A stretch of DNA of 5,638 bases from an uncultured delta proteobacterium (lineage in GTDB: Bacteria; Myxococcota_A; Polyangia; Polyangiales; Ga0077539): contig CAIOSS010000203.1 in NCBI GenBank assembly GCA_903860995.1, positions 1 through 5,638 on the forward strand, given 5' to 3'. A model generated the notes under the pieces. The model made no database searches and was not told the origin of the DNA. It saw only the letters and a program-made list of their open reading frames with translations. The position numbers were made by a program, and so were the translations under genes. Positions 1 to 5,638 of the stretch are shown in pieces (positions within the stretch are counted from its first letter, which is position 1; the number at the start of each line of letters is the position of its first letter).

Positions 1-830
<830 letters not shown>

Positions 831-834
<4 letters not shown>

Positions 835-1550
835 ACGTCCCCGCGCTGGGCGTGGTGGAGGGCGACGCGCGCCGCTCGCTCGACAAGCAGCAGTACGAGC
901 GCTTCCTGCCCATCGTGCGGCGCATCGCGATGCGGGCCGCGCGGCGGGTGCCGCGGCACATCGCGGTGGCAGACCTGGTGAGCTGCGGCTGGCTGGGGCT
1001 CATGGAGGCCTACCACCGCGCGGGCCCCGACATGGTCGCCGAGGAGTTCGAGGCCTACGCGTCGTACCGCATCCGCGGCGCGATGCTCGACTACCTCCGC
1101 AGCCTCGACACGACCTCCAAGCACATGCGCCGGGCGTCGCGCGACCTCGCGCGCACCATCAAGACCCTGGGCCAGGCGCTCGGGCGGGCGCCCAGCGACG
1201 CCGAGATCGCCCGCTCGCTCGGCATGACCGAGGCGACCTACGGCGAGCATCTCACGCGCATCGCCGACGCCGGCATGACCCGCCTCGAGCTCTTCGACTT
1301 CGACCACGACAAGGTCGACGCCGGGGTCGAGCCGGCGGACGAGGCGCTCGGGCAGCGCGAGCTCGCCGATGCCCTCGCGGAGGCCGTCACCACGCTGCCG
1401 GTGCGGCTCCAGACGGTGCTCGCGCTCTACTACCAGGAGGAGTGCACGCTCCGGGAGATCGGCGCCGTGCTCAACCTCAGCGAGTCCATGGTCTCTCGGC
1501 TCCACACCGAGGCGGTGCACCGCCTCCGCGCAGCGATCGGAAGGGAATGA
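831..1550 (+). CDS. fliA: FliA, flagellar sigma-28 factor
   Basis: A 239-residue sigma-70-family factor of FliA size that directs RNA polymerase to late flagellar promoters (flagellin, motor and chemotaxis genes in characterised systems). Region 2 is at residues ~23-92, with DLVSCGWLGLMEAY and the FliA hallmark YRIRGAMLDYLR. Region 3 covers ~96-150 (GRAPSDAEIARSLGMTEATY). Region 4 covers ~183-236, with LPVRLQTVLALYYQEE and a helix-turn-helix at ~206-227 (TLREIGAVLNLSESMVSRL). The GTG start at 831 is chosen because it gives full family length and a GTGA overlap with the flhF stop; a GGGG tract at 817-820 may serve as a weak Shine-Dalgarno. It is probably co-transcribed with flhF upstream and flgF downstream. 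FliA is normally held in check by the anti-sigma factor FlgM, which is not encoded here. No sigma-28 promoter of its own is visible. Confidence 0.96.
1541..1546 (+). promoter_or_regulatory. Shine-Dalgarno for flgF
   Basis: The purine tract AAGGGA lies in the last codons of fliA, eight bases before the ATG at 1555. It fixes the flgF start within a frame that is open further upstream (from 1369) and fits re-initiation from the fliA stop four bases before the ATG. Confidence 0.7.
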
Positions 1551-1554
1551 ACCT

Positions 1555-2292
1555 ATGAGCGACGGGATCTACGCGGCCCTGAGCGGCGCCCTCGGGCAGT
1601 CGACGATGCTGGAGTCGACGGCCAACAACCTGGCCAACGCCTCGACCGACGGCTACCGCCGGGTGCAGCCGGTGTTTCAGCAGGCGCTCTCCGCGGCGGG
1701 CGGCGCCGACTCGCGCCGCACCCCGGGCGTGACCGTGGCGCGGCTGGAGATCGACCAGAGCGCCGGGGCGCTGCGGCCCACCGGGCGCGCGCTCGACGCC
1801 GCGCTGCCCGACGACACCTGGCTGGCGGTGTCGACCCCGCGGGGCGAGCGCTACACCCGCGCGGCGTCGCTCATGATCGACCCGACGGGCGCCGTGCGCA
1901 ACGCGCAGGGCCACGCCGTGATGGGCGAGAACGGCCGGCCGATGATGCTGCCCGCAGGCGCCCTCGACGTGTCGCTCACGGCGTCGGGCGAGCTGCGTAC
2001 GCCCAGCGCGCAGGAGCCCGTCGGGCGGCTGCGGCTGGTGCGCTTCGCCCAGCCCGGGCGGCTGGTGCAGGAGGGCGCGACGCTGGTCGCCGCGGGCGGA
2101 GCGCAGCCCACGCTGGCGGTCAACCCCTCCCTCGCGATCGGCTCGCTCGAGGGCTCCAACGCGACGACGGTCACGTCGATGACCGAGATGGTGACGGCGA
2201 CGCGCACCTTCGAGGCCTTCCAGCGCGTGATCGACGCCTTCCGCGAGGCCGACCGGCGGGTGGTCTCGTCGGTGCCGGGCACGCCGGGCTGA
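1555..2292 (+). CDS. flgF: FlgF, flagellar proximal rod protein
   Basis: A 245-residue rod/hook-family protein, exported by the flagellar type III system and assembled into the proximal rod in the periplasm. The N-terminal rod helix is at residues ~6-35, with the signature ANNLANASTDGYRR (usual form ANNLANxxTxGF). The central FlgE/F/G fold is at ~98-135 (YTRAASLMIDPTGAVRNAQG, then MGENGRPMMLP). The C-terminal rod domain is at ~190-240, with GSLEGSNATTVTSMTEMV and ATRTFEAFQRVI. The opening SDGIYAALSGAL and the length fit FlgF better than FlgG, but a FlgG-like assignment cannot be fully excluded. The frame is open upstream inside fliA; the ATG at 1555 is preferred because the protein then begins where the family begins and has a Shine-Dalgarno. 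It lacks a Sec signal, as expected for this export route. Unusually, flgG does not follow it. Confidence 0.9.
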   Translation: MSDGIYAALSGALGQSTMLESTANNLANASTDGYRRVQPVFQQALSAAGGADSRRTPGVTVARLEIDQSAGALRPTGRALDAALPDDTWLAVSTPRGERYTRAASLMIDPTGAVRNAQGHAVMGENGRPMMLPAGALDVSLTASGELRTPSAQEPVGRLRLVRFAQPGRLVQEGATLVAAGGAQPTLAVNPSLAIGSLEGSNATTVTSMTEMVTATRTFEAFQRVIDAFREADRRVVSSVPGTPG

Positions 2293-2321
2293 TCGGGGCC
2301 GCGAGCGGAGTCCCGACGACC

Positions 2322-2975
2322 ATGCGCATCGACGCCATCGCAGCGCCCGCCCCGCAGGAGGTCGAGCTCACGCGCACGGTCACGTCGCGCGACGCGCTGC
2401 GCGAGGCCCTCGGCCGATCGTTCGAGCAGGTGATGGGCGAGGCCCCGACGCCCGCCGCGCTCGACATCCTGAGCGCGCAGGCCAGCCTCGAGACCGGCCG
2501 CGGCCGGAGCATGTACAACTTCAACTTCGGGGGCATCAAGGGCACGAGCCCGGGCGGGCTCACCACCGTCGCGCGCACCCACGAGTGGGAGGGCGGCGCG
2601 CGCTACGAGACGCACGCGCACTTCCGCGCCTACGGCTCGCTCGACGAGGGCGCGCAGGACTTCCTGTCGCTGCTGCGCCGGCGCTACGGCGACGCGGTCG
2701 CGGCGGCGACCCGGGGCGACGTCGACGGCTACGCGCACGCCCTCAAGGAGCACGGGTATTTCTCCGGCCCCGAGGCGCGCTACGCCAACGACCTGCGCGG
2801 GCTGCTGGGCCTCCCCCGCGGCCCCGAGGCGCCCTCGCGGGTGGGCGGCGCGACGGCCCTCGACGGGGCGGTGGGCGCGTCGGCGTTCTCGTCGTCGAGC
2901 GAGGTCACGCTGATGCTCGACGCGGTGTCGATGAGCGCGGCGCGCATCGCCGACCCGCGCTCCGATCGCGACTGA
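2322..2975 (+). CDS. FlgJ-like glucosaminidase (single-domain peptidoglycan hydrolase)
   Basis: A 217-residue protein with a glucosaminidase domain (residues ~25-163) like the C-terminal half of FlgJ, which cuts glycan strands so the rod can pass. Visible marks are AQASLETGRG with the likely catalytic Glu57, then YNFNFGGIKG, the FRAYGSLDEGAQDFLSLL helix, and the closing ALKEHGYFSGPEARYANDL. The N-terminal rod-capping domain of gammaproteobacterial FlgJ is missing; only about 25 residues precede the hydrolase. There is no Sec signal peptide, so export through the flagellar system is the likely route (inference). The tail (~165-217) is Gly/Ala/Ser-rich with no recognised domain. The start is the ATG at 2322, 29 bases after the flgF stop, with GGAG at 2307-2310. 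Its position next to flgF supports a flagellar rather than general cell-wall role. It is the last gene of the + strand block. Confidence 0.87.
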   Translation: MRIDAIAAPAPQEVELTRTVTSRDALREALGRSFEQVMGEAPTPAALDILSAQASLETGRGRSMYNFNFGGIKGTSPGGLTTVARTHEWEGGARYETHAHFRAYGSLDEGAQDFLSLLRRRYGDAVAAATRGDVDGYAHALKEHGYFSGPEARYANDLRGLLGLPRGPEAPSRVGGATALDGAVGASAFSSSSEVTLMLDAVSMSAARIADPRSDRD

Positions 2976-2993
2976 CCCTCAACCCGCGGTCAG
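2972..2993. terminator. Small inverted repeat in the convergent junction, possible weak bidirectional terminator
   Basis: CTGACC (2972-2977) and GGTCAG (2988-2993) are perfect inverted copies around a 10-base loop. The left arm contains the TGA stop of the glucosaminidase gene, and the right arm contains the TCA (TGA on the - strand) stop of the PilZ gene. No T-run follows on either strand, so it is not a classical intrinsic terminator. A six-base stem in such GC-rich DNA could be chance. Confidence 0.3.
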
Positions 2994-4582
2994 GCGCCGT
3001 GGCGCTTGCGGAGGAAGGCGGTCTGTCGCTCCTGGAATACCCGCGCGCCGGGCTCGTACGACTCGGTGGTGTAGGCGATGCCGACCTGCCAGGTGAGGTG
3101 GTCGACGACGGACAGGTTGACGACCCGGCCGGAGACCGCGGTCGGGTGATCGTCGGAGCTGACCATGAGGACGCAGGGCGAGTCGAGGTCGGGCGCCACC
3201 GGCAGTGCGAGCCGGCAGCCGCGGCGGGAGACGTTCACCATGTGCACGCCCCGGGTTAGCACCAGCTGCGCGCCCCCGACCAGCAGCTCGACGCGGTGGA
3301 GCGCCACGTCGACGGCGAGGCGGAAGAAGTCCCGCCGGTTGGTGGCCACGACCTCGCCCCGGAAGCGCACCAGCGCGAGGAGGGCAGTGCCATGGGTGGG
3401 GTCGACGCCCGCGCGGCAGGGCCGCGGGGTGAAGGCCACCGCGAGCCCGTGGACGGCGTAGAGCCCGCGCGCGTTGGCGACCTGGAGGTCGCAAGGGAAG
3501 GGCACCGGGGGCAGGGCGGCGGGGTCGGCGAGCACCTCGAGCTCGACCTCGTACGCGTTGGGCTTGAGGAGCTGTCGCCCCGCGTGCGCCACCGGGACGC
3601 CCTGGTGGGTGAGCGTCGCGCTGGAGCACCGTCCGTAGAGCAGGGTGATCTGCTCGTCGGAGAGGGCCCGGTGCGCGAGCGTCGATGCGCCGGTGCGCCA
3701 GCCCGCCGAGACGAAGACCGCCGTGAGGGAGGTCACGAGGGCCGCGGCGTCGAGGGCGCGGAGGTGGTAGGTGCGACGGGCGTCTTCGAGGTCGAGGCCG
3801 CGCTCCTCCGCCGGGCGCACCCGGGCGACGGAGCGCCCGCCGCGGGCCGCGAGCACCCGGGCCGCACCCCCGACCGGCGTGAAGACCACCCCCGACGCGT
3901 CGATGGTGAGCGCGCCCAGCAGCGCCTCGGCCCCGTCGTACCAGACGACCCGCGGCTGCCACCCGTCGCCGGTCGCGTCCGGGGGAGGGACCTCCAGCCA
4001 GCGGTCGATGAGCGCCGCGATGAAGGTGGCGGCGCCGGCGCCGTGGATGCTCCGCGCCACGGCCCCGCGCACCACGAGCTCACCCTCCGACCGGATCGAG
4101 CGCAGCGCGGAGAGATCTTCCCAGTAGCTGATCACGATCCCCACCGGCAGTCGCCCGGCGTAGCCGTAGCCGCACGCGCCGATGCCGTAGAGGCCGTTGC
4201 GGTCGTCGTCGCCGCCAGGCTCCTCCTCGAAGACCAGCGGGGCCAGGTGCAGGGCGCCCGGGCGCTCGTCGCGCAGGACGGTGAGCGCCACCCACACGCG
4301 CTGCGCCCCGACGCCGCGGAGCACGAACTCCTGCTCCCCCACGTGGAGCACGACGCGCCGATGGCCGTTCCGGCGGGAGACCGCGGTCACGTCTGCGACG
4401 GGGATCACCAGCGGCCCGCGACCGATGAGGCGCGCCTCGAGGCCCGGCTCGTAGGTGATCTCCCCGGCGGCCAGCGTGACGCGCCCCGAGGTCGTCAGCA
4501 CGGCGTTGACCTCCAGCTCGGCGGGGCCGCCGACCGGGCCGAGGCCTGTTTCAAACGCGGGGCTGACGTACCGGGTCGACAT
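2990..4582 (-). CDS. YcgR/PilZ-type cyclic-di-GMP-binding protein with a long, apparently duplicated N-terminal region
   Basis: A 530-residue, probably cytosolic protein without signal peptide or clear membrane segment. The C-terminal third looks like YcgR: a beta-rich YcgR-N-like domain (~308-413) followed by PilZ (~414-525). Both cyclic-di-GMP motifs are intact: RxxxR as RRDFFR (Arg417, Arg421) and [D/N]xSxxG as NVSRRG (Asn450-Gly455). In enteric bacteria YcgR slows the flagellar motor when cyclic-di-GMP is high, so a role in motility is plausible next to flagellar genes, but that is inference. The N-terminal 300 residues contain two similar beta-rich segments, ~24-106 and ~210-290, each ending in a (F/H)xLRxxxA...LT helix pattern that resembles bacterial PH/GRAM folds. 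Between them is a Gly/Tyr-rich stretch (LYGIGACGYGYAGRLP, ~131-146) not recognised. The start is the ATG at 4582, the first start after an in-frame stop at 4607-4609; only a weak GGGG Shine-Dalgarno precedes it. It is the last gene of the - strand operon, 24 bases after the lipoprotein stop. Confidence 0.85.
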   Translation of the reverse strand: MSTRYVSPAFETGLGPVGGPAELEVNAVLTTSGRVTLAAGEITYEPGLEARLIGRGPLVIPVADVTAVSRRNGHRRVVLHVGEQEFVLRGVGAQRVWVALTVLRDERPGALHLAPLVFEEEPGGDDDRNGLYGIGACGYGYAGRLPVGIVISYWEDLSALRSIRSEGELVVRGAVARSIHGAGAATFIAALIDRWLEVPPPDATGDGWQPRVVWYDGAEALLGALTIDASGVVFTPVGGAARVLAARGGRSVARVRPAEERGLDLEDARRTYHLRALDAAALVTSLTAVFVSAGWRTGASTLAHRALSDEQITLLYGRCSSATLTHQGVPVAHAGRQLLKPNAYEVELEVLADPAALPPVPFPCDLQVANARGLYAVHGLAVAFTPRPCRAGVDPTHGTALLALVRFRGEVVATNRRDFFRLAVDVALHRVELLVGGAQLVLTRGVHMVNVSRRGCRLALPVAPDLDSPCVLMVSSDDHPTAVSGRVVNLSVVDHLTWQVGIAYTTESYEPGARVFQERQTAFLRKRHGA

Positions 4583-4606
4583 CCTCGCGCCCCGAGCTGC
4601 CTGCGC

Positions 4607-4945
4607 TCACTCGGCGTCCGGGGCGTCCCCGGCTGCGTCGGACTCGACGTCCGTCGCAGCGTCCGTCGCGGCGTCCGGGGTCGCGTCCATGGTCGCGGGC
4701 CCGGCGGCGTCGGTCGTGGCGCCGGTGTCGGCCGGGCGGTCGTCCCCGGCGTCGCGCGCGCCCGCGTCGGCCGACGCCGCGGCGTCGACGGAGCCCGCGT
4801 CGCTCGGCGGGATGACACACCTCGTCGCGAGGCAGGAGAGGGGCGCGGCGCAGTCGCTGTGGCGCACGCAGCGCCCGGTCTCGCAGCCGGCGGCCAGCAG
4901 GGCGAGCAGGGCGAGGGCGGCCTGGCTAGAGATGGATCGCGACAC
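4607..4945 (-). CDS. Small Cys-rich lipoprotein with acidic Asp/Ala tail
   Basis: A 112-residue predicted lipoprotein of unknown function. The N-terminus has a hydrophobic stretch (LALLALLAAG) and a lipobox LAAGC, giving lipidated Cys21 after signal peptidase II cleavage; Glu follows at +2, so outer-membrane sorting is plausible. Mature residues 22-47 hold four more cysteines (26, 32, 38, 43) in the pattern C-x5-C-x5-C-x4-C, including RHSDC and PLSCLATRC, likely two disulfides. Residues 48-112 are low-complexity, with 15 Asp in 65 residues mixed with Ala, Thr, Ser and Gly and almost no basic residues, probably an extended acidic tether. The GTG start at 4945 is supported by GGAG at 4952-4955, six bases upstream, and by the position of the signal peptide. 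It overlaps the upstream gene by 20 bases and precedes the PilZ gene by 24, so all three are probably one transcript. Similar Cys-plus-acidic-tail lipoproteins are common in Myxococcota (general knowledge). Confidence 0.78.
   Translation of the reverse strand: MSRSISSQAALALLALLAAGCETGRCVRHSDCAAPLSCLATRCVIPPSDAGSVDAAASADAGARDAGDDRPADTGATTDAAGPATMDATPDAATDAATDVESDAAGDAPDAE
4610..4804 (-). repeat. Low-complexity region encoding the Asp/Ala-rich lipoprotein tail
   Basis: On the + strand this stretch is dominated by imperfect repeats of gcgtc, ggcgtc and gtcg units. On the - strand they read as repeated Asp-Ala, Thr-Asp-Ala and Ala-Ala-Thr-Asp codons (for example TDAATDAATD spelled by near-identical triplets). 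The units are degenerate and not a strict tandem array, but the composition is clearly biased compared with the genes on either side. Length change by slippage is possible. Confidence 0.55.
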
Positions 4946-5483
4946 CGAGGGCTCCGTTCACCGAGAAGACCGTCGACCGTGGGGGCAGGTCGTTGCCGAT
5001 GAAGAACAGGTCCACGGCGAGGGCGCCGATGAGCGACGCCACGCTCCCGAGGCGAAACGCGACGGTGAGCGAAGCCTCCGGGCCCGCGAGCTGGAAGGGC
5101 GCGAAGAACACCACCGCCGCGAAGCCGGGTCGCAGCGTGAGCCGTCCGACGGTGCGCGAGAACTCAAAGCGCGGCACCACCCCGACGCTGGTGCGCCCGT
5201 CGACCTCGGCCCGCAGCGAGAACCCCGTCACCCACTGCGGCGTGGTGCTGTGCCAGGTACGCCAGGCGATGTCGATGAAGCCCGGCGTGCGGGTCGCGTA
5301 CGAGCTGCCGCCGCCGCTGCTGCCGAGGGAGAGCCCGGAGCCCCCCGTGAGCGCGATGTCGTGTTGCTGCATCGGCTCGGGCTCGGACGGCTGCGCGGGC
5401 TGGGCGTGCGAGGCTCGCGGCACGAGCACCATCGCCATCGCGAAGAGCGCACCAACGGCAGAGGGGGTTGCGGGCGACAACAC
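4926..5483 (-). CDS. Exported beta-rich protein, probable small outer-membrane barrel, function unknown
   Basis: A 185-residue protein whose family I do not recognise. Residues 1-27 look like a Sec signal peptide, with hydrophobic core VGALFAMAMVLV and cleavage site ASHA before QPAQ, although the n-region has no Lys or Arg. A Pro/Gln/Glu-rich linker follows (~28-41), then a Gly/Ser-rich segment (~47-62), then alternating polar and hydrophobic strands to the C-terminus (for example VGVVPRFEFSR, GRLTLRPGFAAVVFFAPF, EASLTVAFRLG, NGALGVAIHL). About 145 mature residues would suit a small eight-stranded barrel; this is inference, and the last residue is Leu rather than the usual aromatic. The GTG at 5483 is the first usable in-frame start downstream of an in-frame stop near 5613, since no ATG, GTG or TTG intervenes; it lacks a clear Shine-Dalgarno. 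It is the first gene of the - strand operon and overlaps the lipoprotein gene by 20 bases, suggesting the two envelope proteins are made together. Confidence 0.68.
   Translation of the reverse strand: MLSPATPSAVGALFAMAMVLVPRASHAQPAQPSEPEPMQQHDIALTGGSGLSLGSSGGGSSYATRTPGFIDIAWRTWHSTTPQWVTGFSLRAEVDGRTSVGVVPRFEFSRTVGRLTLRPGFAAVVFFAPFQLAGPEASLTVAFRLGSVASLIGALAVDLFFIGNDLPPRSTVFSVNGALGVAIHL
4952..4955 (-). promoter_or_regulatory. Shine-Dalgarno for the lipoprotein gene
   Basis: GGAG on the - strand sits six bases before the GTG at 4945, inside the end of the upstream gene. It is the best start signal in this operon and decides the lipoprotein start. Confidence 0.65.
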
Positions 5484-5496
5484 AGGGCTGGAGATG

Positions 5497-5527
5497 ATTG
5501 GTGCGGCGCTTCGGCACCCATTGTCAA
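5497..5527 (-). promoter_or_regulatory. Possible sigma-70-type promoter for the - strand operon
   Basis: A perfect TTGACA lies at 5527-5522 on the - strand in the most AT-rich patch of the right edge. A poor -10 candidate, ACCAAT (5502-5497), follows after 19 bases; AATCAT (5499-5494) is an alternative at 22. Either would start transcription only a few bases before the GTG at 5483, giving a very short or absent leader, which matches the lack of a Shine-Dalgarno there. The -35 match is good; the -10 match and spacing are not. Confidence 0.35.
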
Positions 5528-5594
5528 GAAAGTGGGCGACCGAGCGTGCTGAGACGGTTGCGCCCCGGCGAGCGTCGTGCGGACATCCCTGGCC

Positions 5595-5601
5595 GGAGAG
5601 G
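5595..5601 (+). promoter_or_regulatory. Shine-Dalgarno for a possible gene starting at 5608
   Basis: GGAGAGG ends six bases before the ATG at 5608. This is a strong purine match at good spacing in a region otherwise lacking genes, and is the main reason to suspect a start here. Confidence 0.45.
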
Positions 5602-5607
5602 TGGGCG

Positions 5608-5638
5608 ATGTTCTACGTGCACGGTGTCCAGGGGAGGC
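5608..5638 (+). CDS. Possible start of a divergent gene (3' partial, only 10 codons visible)
   Basis: From the ATG at 5608 the frame reads MFYVHGVQGR to the window edge without a stop. A well-spaced GGAGAGG precedes it. With ten residues nothing can be said about function, and the frame could close just beyond the edge. It would be transcribed away from the - strand operon. Confidence 0.35.
   Translation, partial: MFYVHGVQGR

Larger units (their letters stand above)
5484..5607. other. Intergenic region between the - strand operon and a possible divergent + strand gene
   Basis: About 120 bases with no convincing gene. Besides the -35-like box facing left and the Shine-Dalgarno facing right, I see no tRNA, riboswitch, sigma-54 or sigma-28 promoter or strong hairpin. 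Confidence 0.5.

Noticed and set aside
1369..1554. Upstream extension of the flgF frame into fliA
   Set aside because: The 62 extra codons give an Arg/Ser-rich stretch that is out-of-frame fliA sequence; FlgF homology begins at the ATG at 1555.
2293..2316. Hairpin TCGGG/CCCGA between flgF and the glucosaminidase gene, with the GGAG Shine-Dalgarno in its loop
   Set aside because: A five-base stem with a long loop is expected by chance at this GC content, and there is no second signal supporting regulation.
3296..5002. A 568-codon open frame on the + strand opposite the PilZ and lipoprotein genes
   Set aside because: Its product is Arg/Gly/Glu/His-rich without domains. The opposite strand encodes a clear PilZ protein with intact motifs and a lipoprotein with a lipobox, so this is a GC-rich antisense shadow.
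4455..5552. A 365-codon open frame on the + strand across the envelope genes
   Set aside because: Low-complexity Ala/Arg/Glu product; the - strand frames carry signal peptides, a lipobox and operon-like overlaps.
5587..5633. Inverted repeat CCCTGG/CCAGGG around the possible start at 5608
   Set aside because: Six bases with a 35-base loop, and a competing GGACA/TGTCC pairing overlaps it; not distinguishable from chance.
5484..5638. Possible C-terminus of a further - strand gene ending near 5524
   Set aside because: The frame is open but short, Arg/Pro-rich and without any recognisable pattern; nothing beyond openness supports it.

Overview
The window is very GC-rich. It reads as a chromosomal segment of a flagellated, diderm bacterium with long, GC3-rich genes. 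The best guess is Myxococcota (formerly Deltaproteobacteria). This guess rests on the GC-rich codon use, on the small lipoprotein with a Cys-rich head and an Asp/Ala-rich tail, and on the type of outer-membrane protein next to it. It is an inference; no rRNA or other marker is present.

Left block, + strand (1-2975): a tightly packed flagellar operon. It begins inside flhF (SRP-family GTPase that places the flagellum). fliA (sigma-28) follows with a 4-base GTGA overlap. Four bases later comes flgF (proximal rod), and after a 29-base gap comes a single-domain glucosaminidase related to the C-terminal half of FlgJ. Together these genes would choose the assembly site, switch on late flagellar genes, build the proximal rod and open the peptidoglycan for it. 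flhG/fleN, often found between flhF and fliA, is absent, and flgG does not follow flgF.

Right block, - strand (2990-5483, transcribed right to left): an apparent three-gene operon. In transcription order it encodes a small exported, probably outer-membrane beta-rich protein (5483-4926), a Cys-rich acidic lipoprotein (4945-4607, overlapping the previous gene by 20 bases), and a 530-residue protein (4582-2990). The last has a YcgR/PilZ cyclic-di-GMP module at its C-terminus and two PH/GRAM-like beta segments in its N-terminal half. The two blocks converge with only 14 bases between stop codons, and a small inverted repeat there includes both stops.

Right edge (5484-5638): an intergenic stretch with a TTGACA -35-like box facing the - strand operon. 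At the very edge is a possible start of a divergent + strand gene (ATG at 5608 with a good Shine-Dalgarno).

The most interesting item is the PilZ protein: it ends head-to-head against a flagellar operon and has an unusual, apparently duplicated N-terminal region. No mobile element, CRISPR array, tRNA or rRNA was seen.
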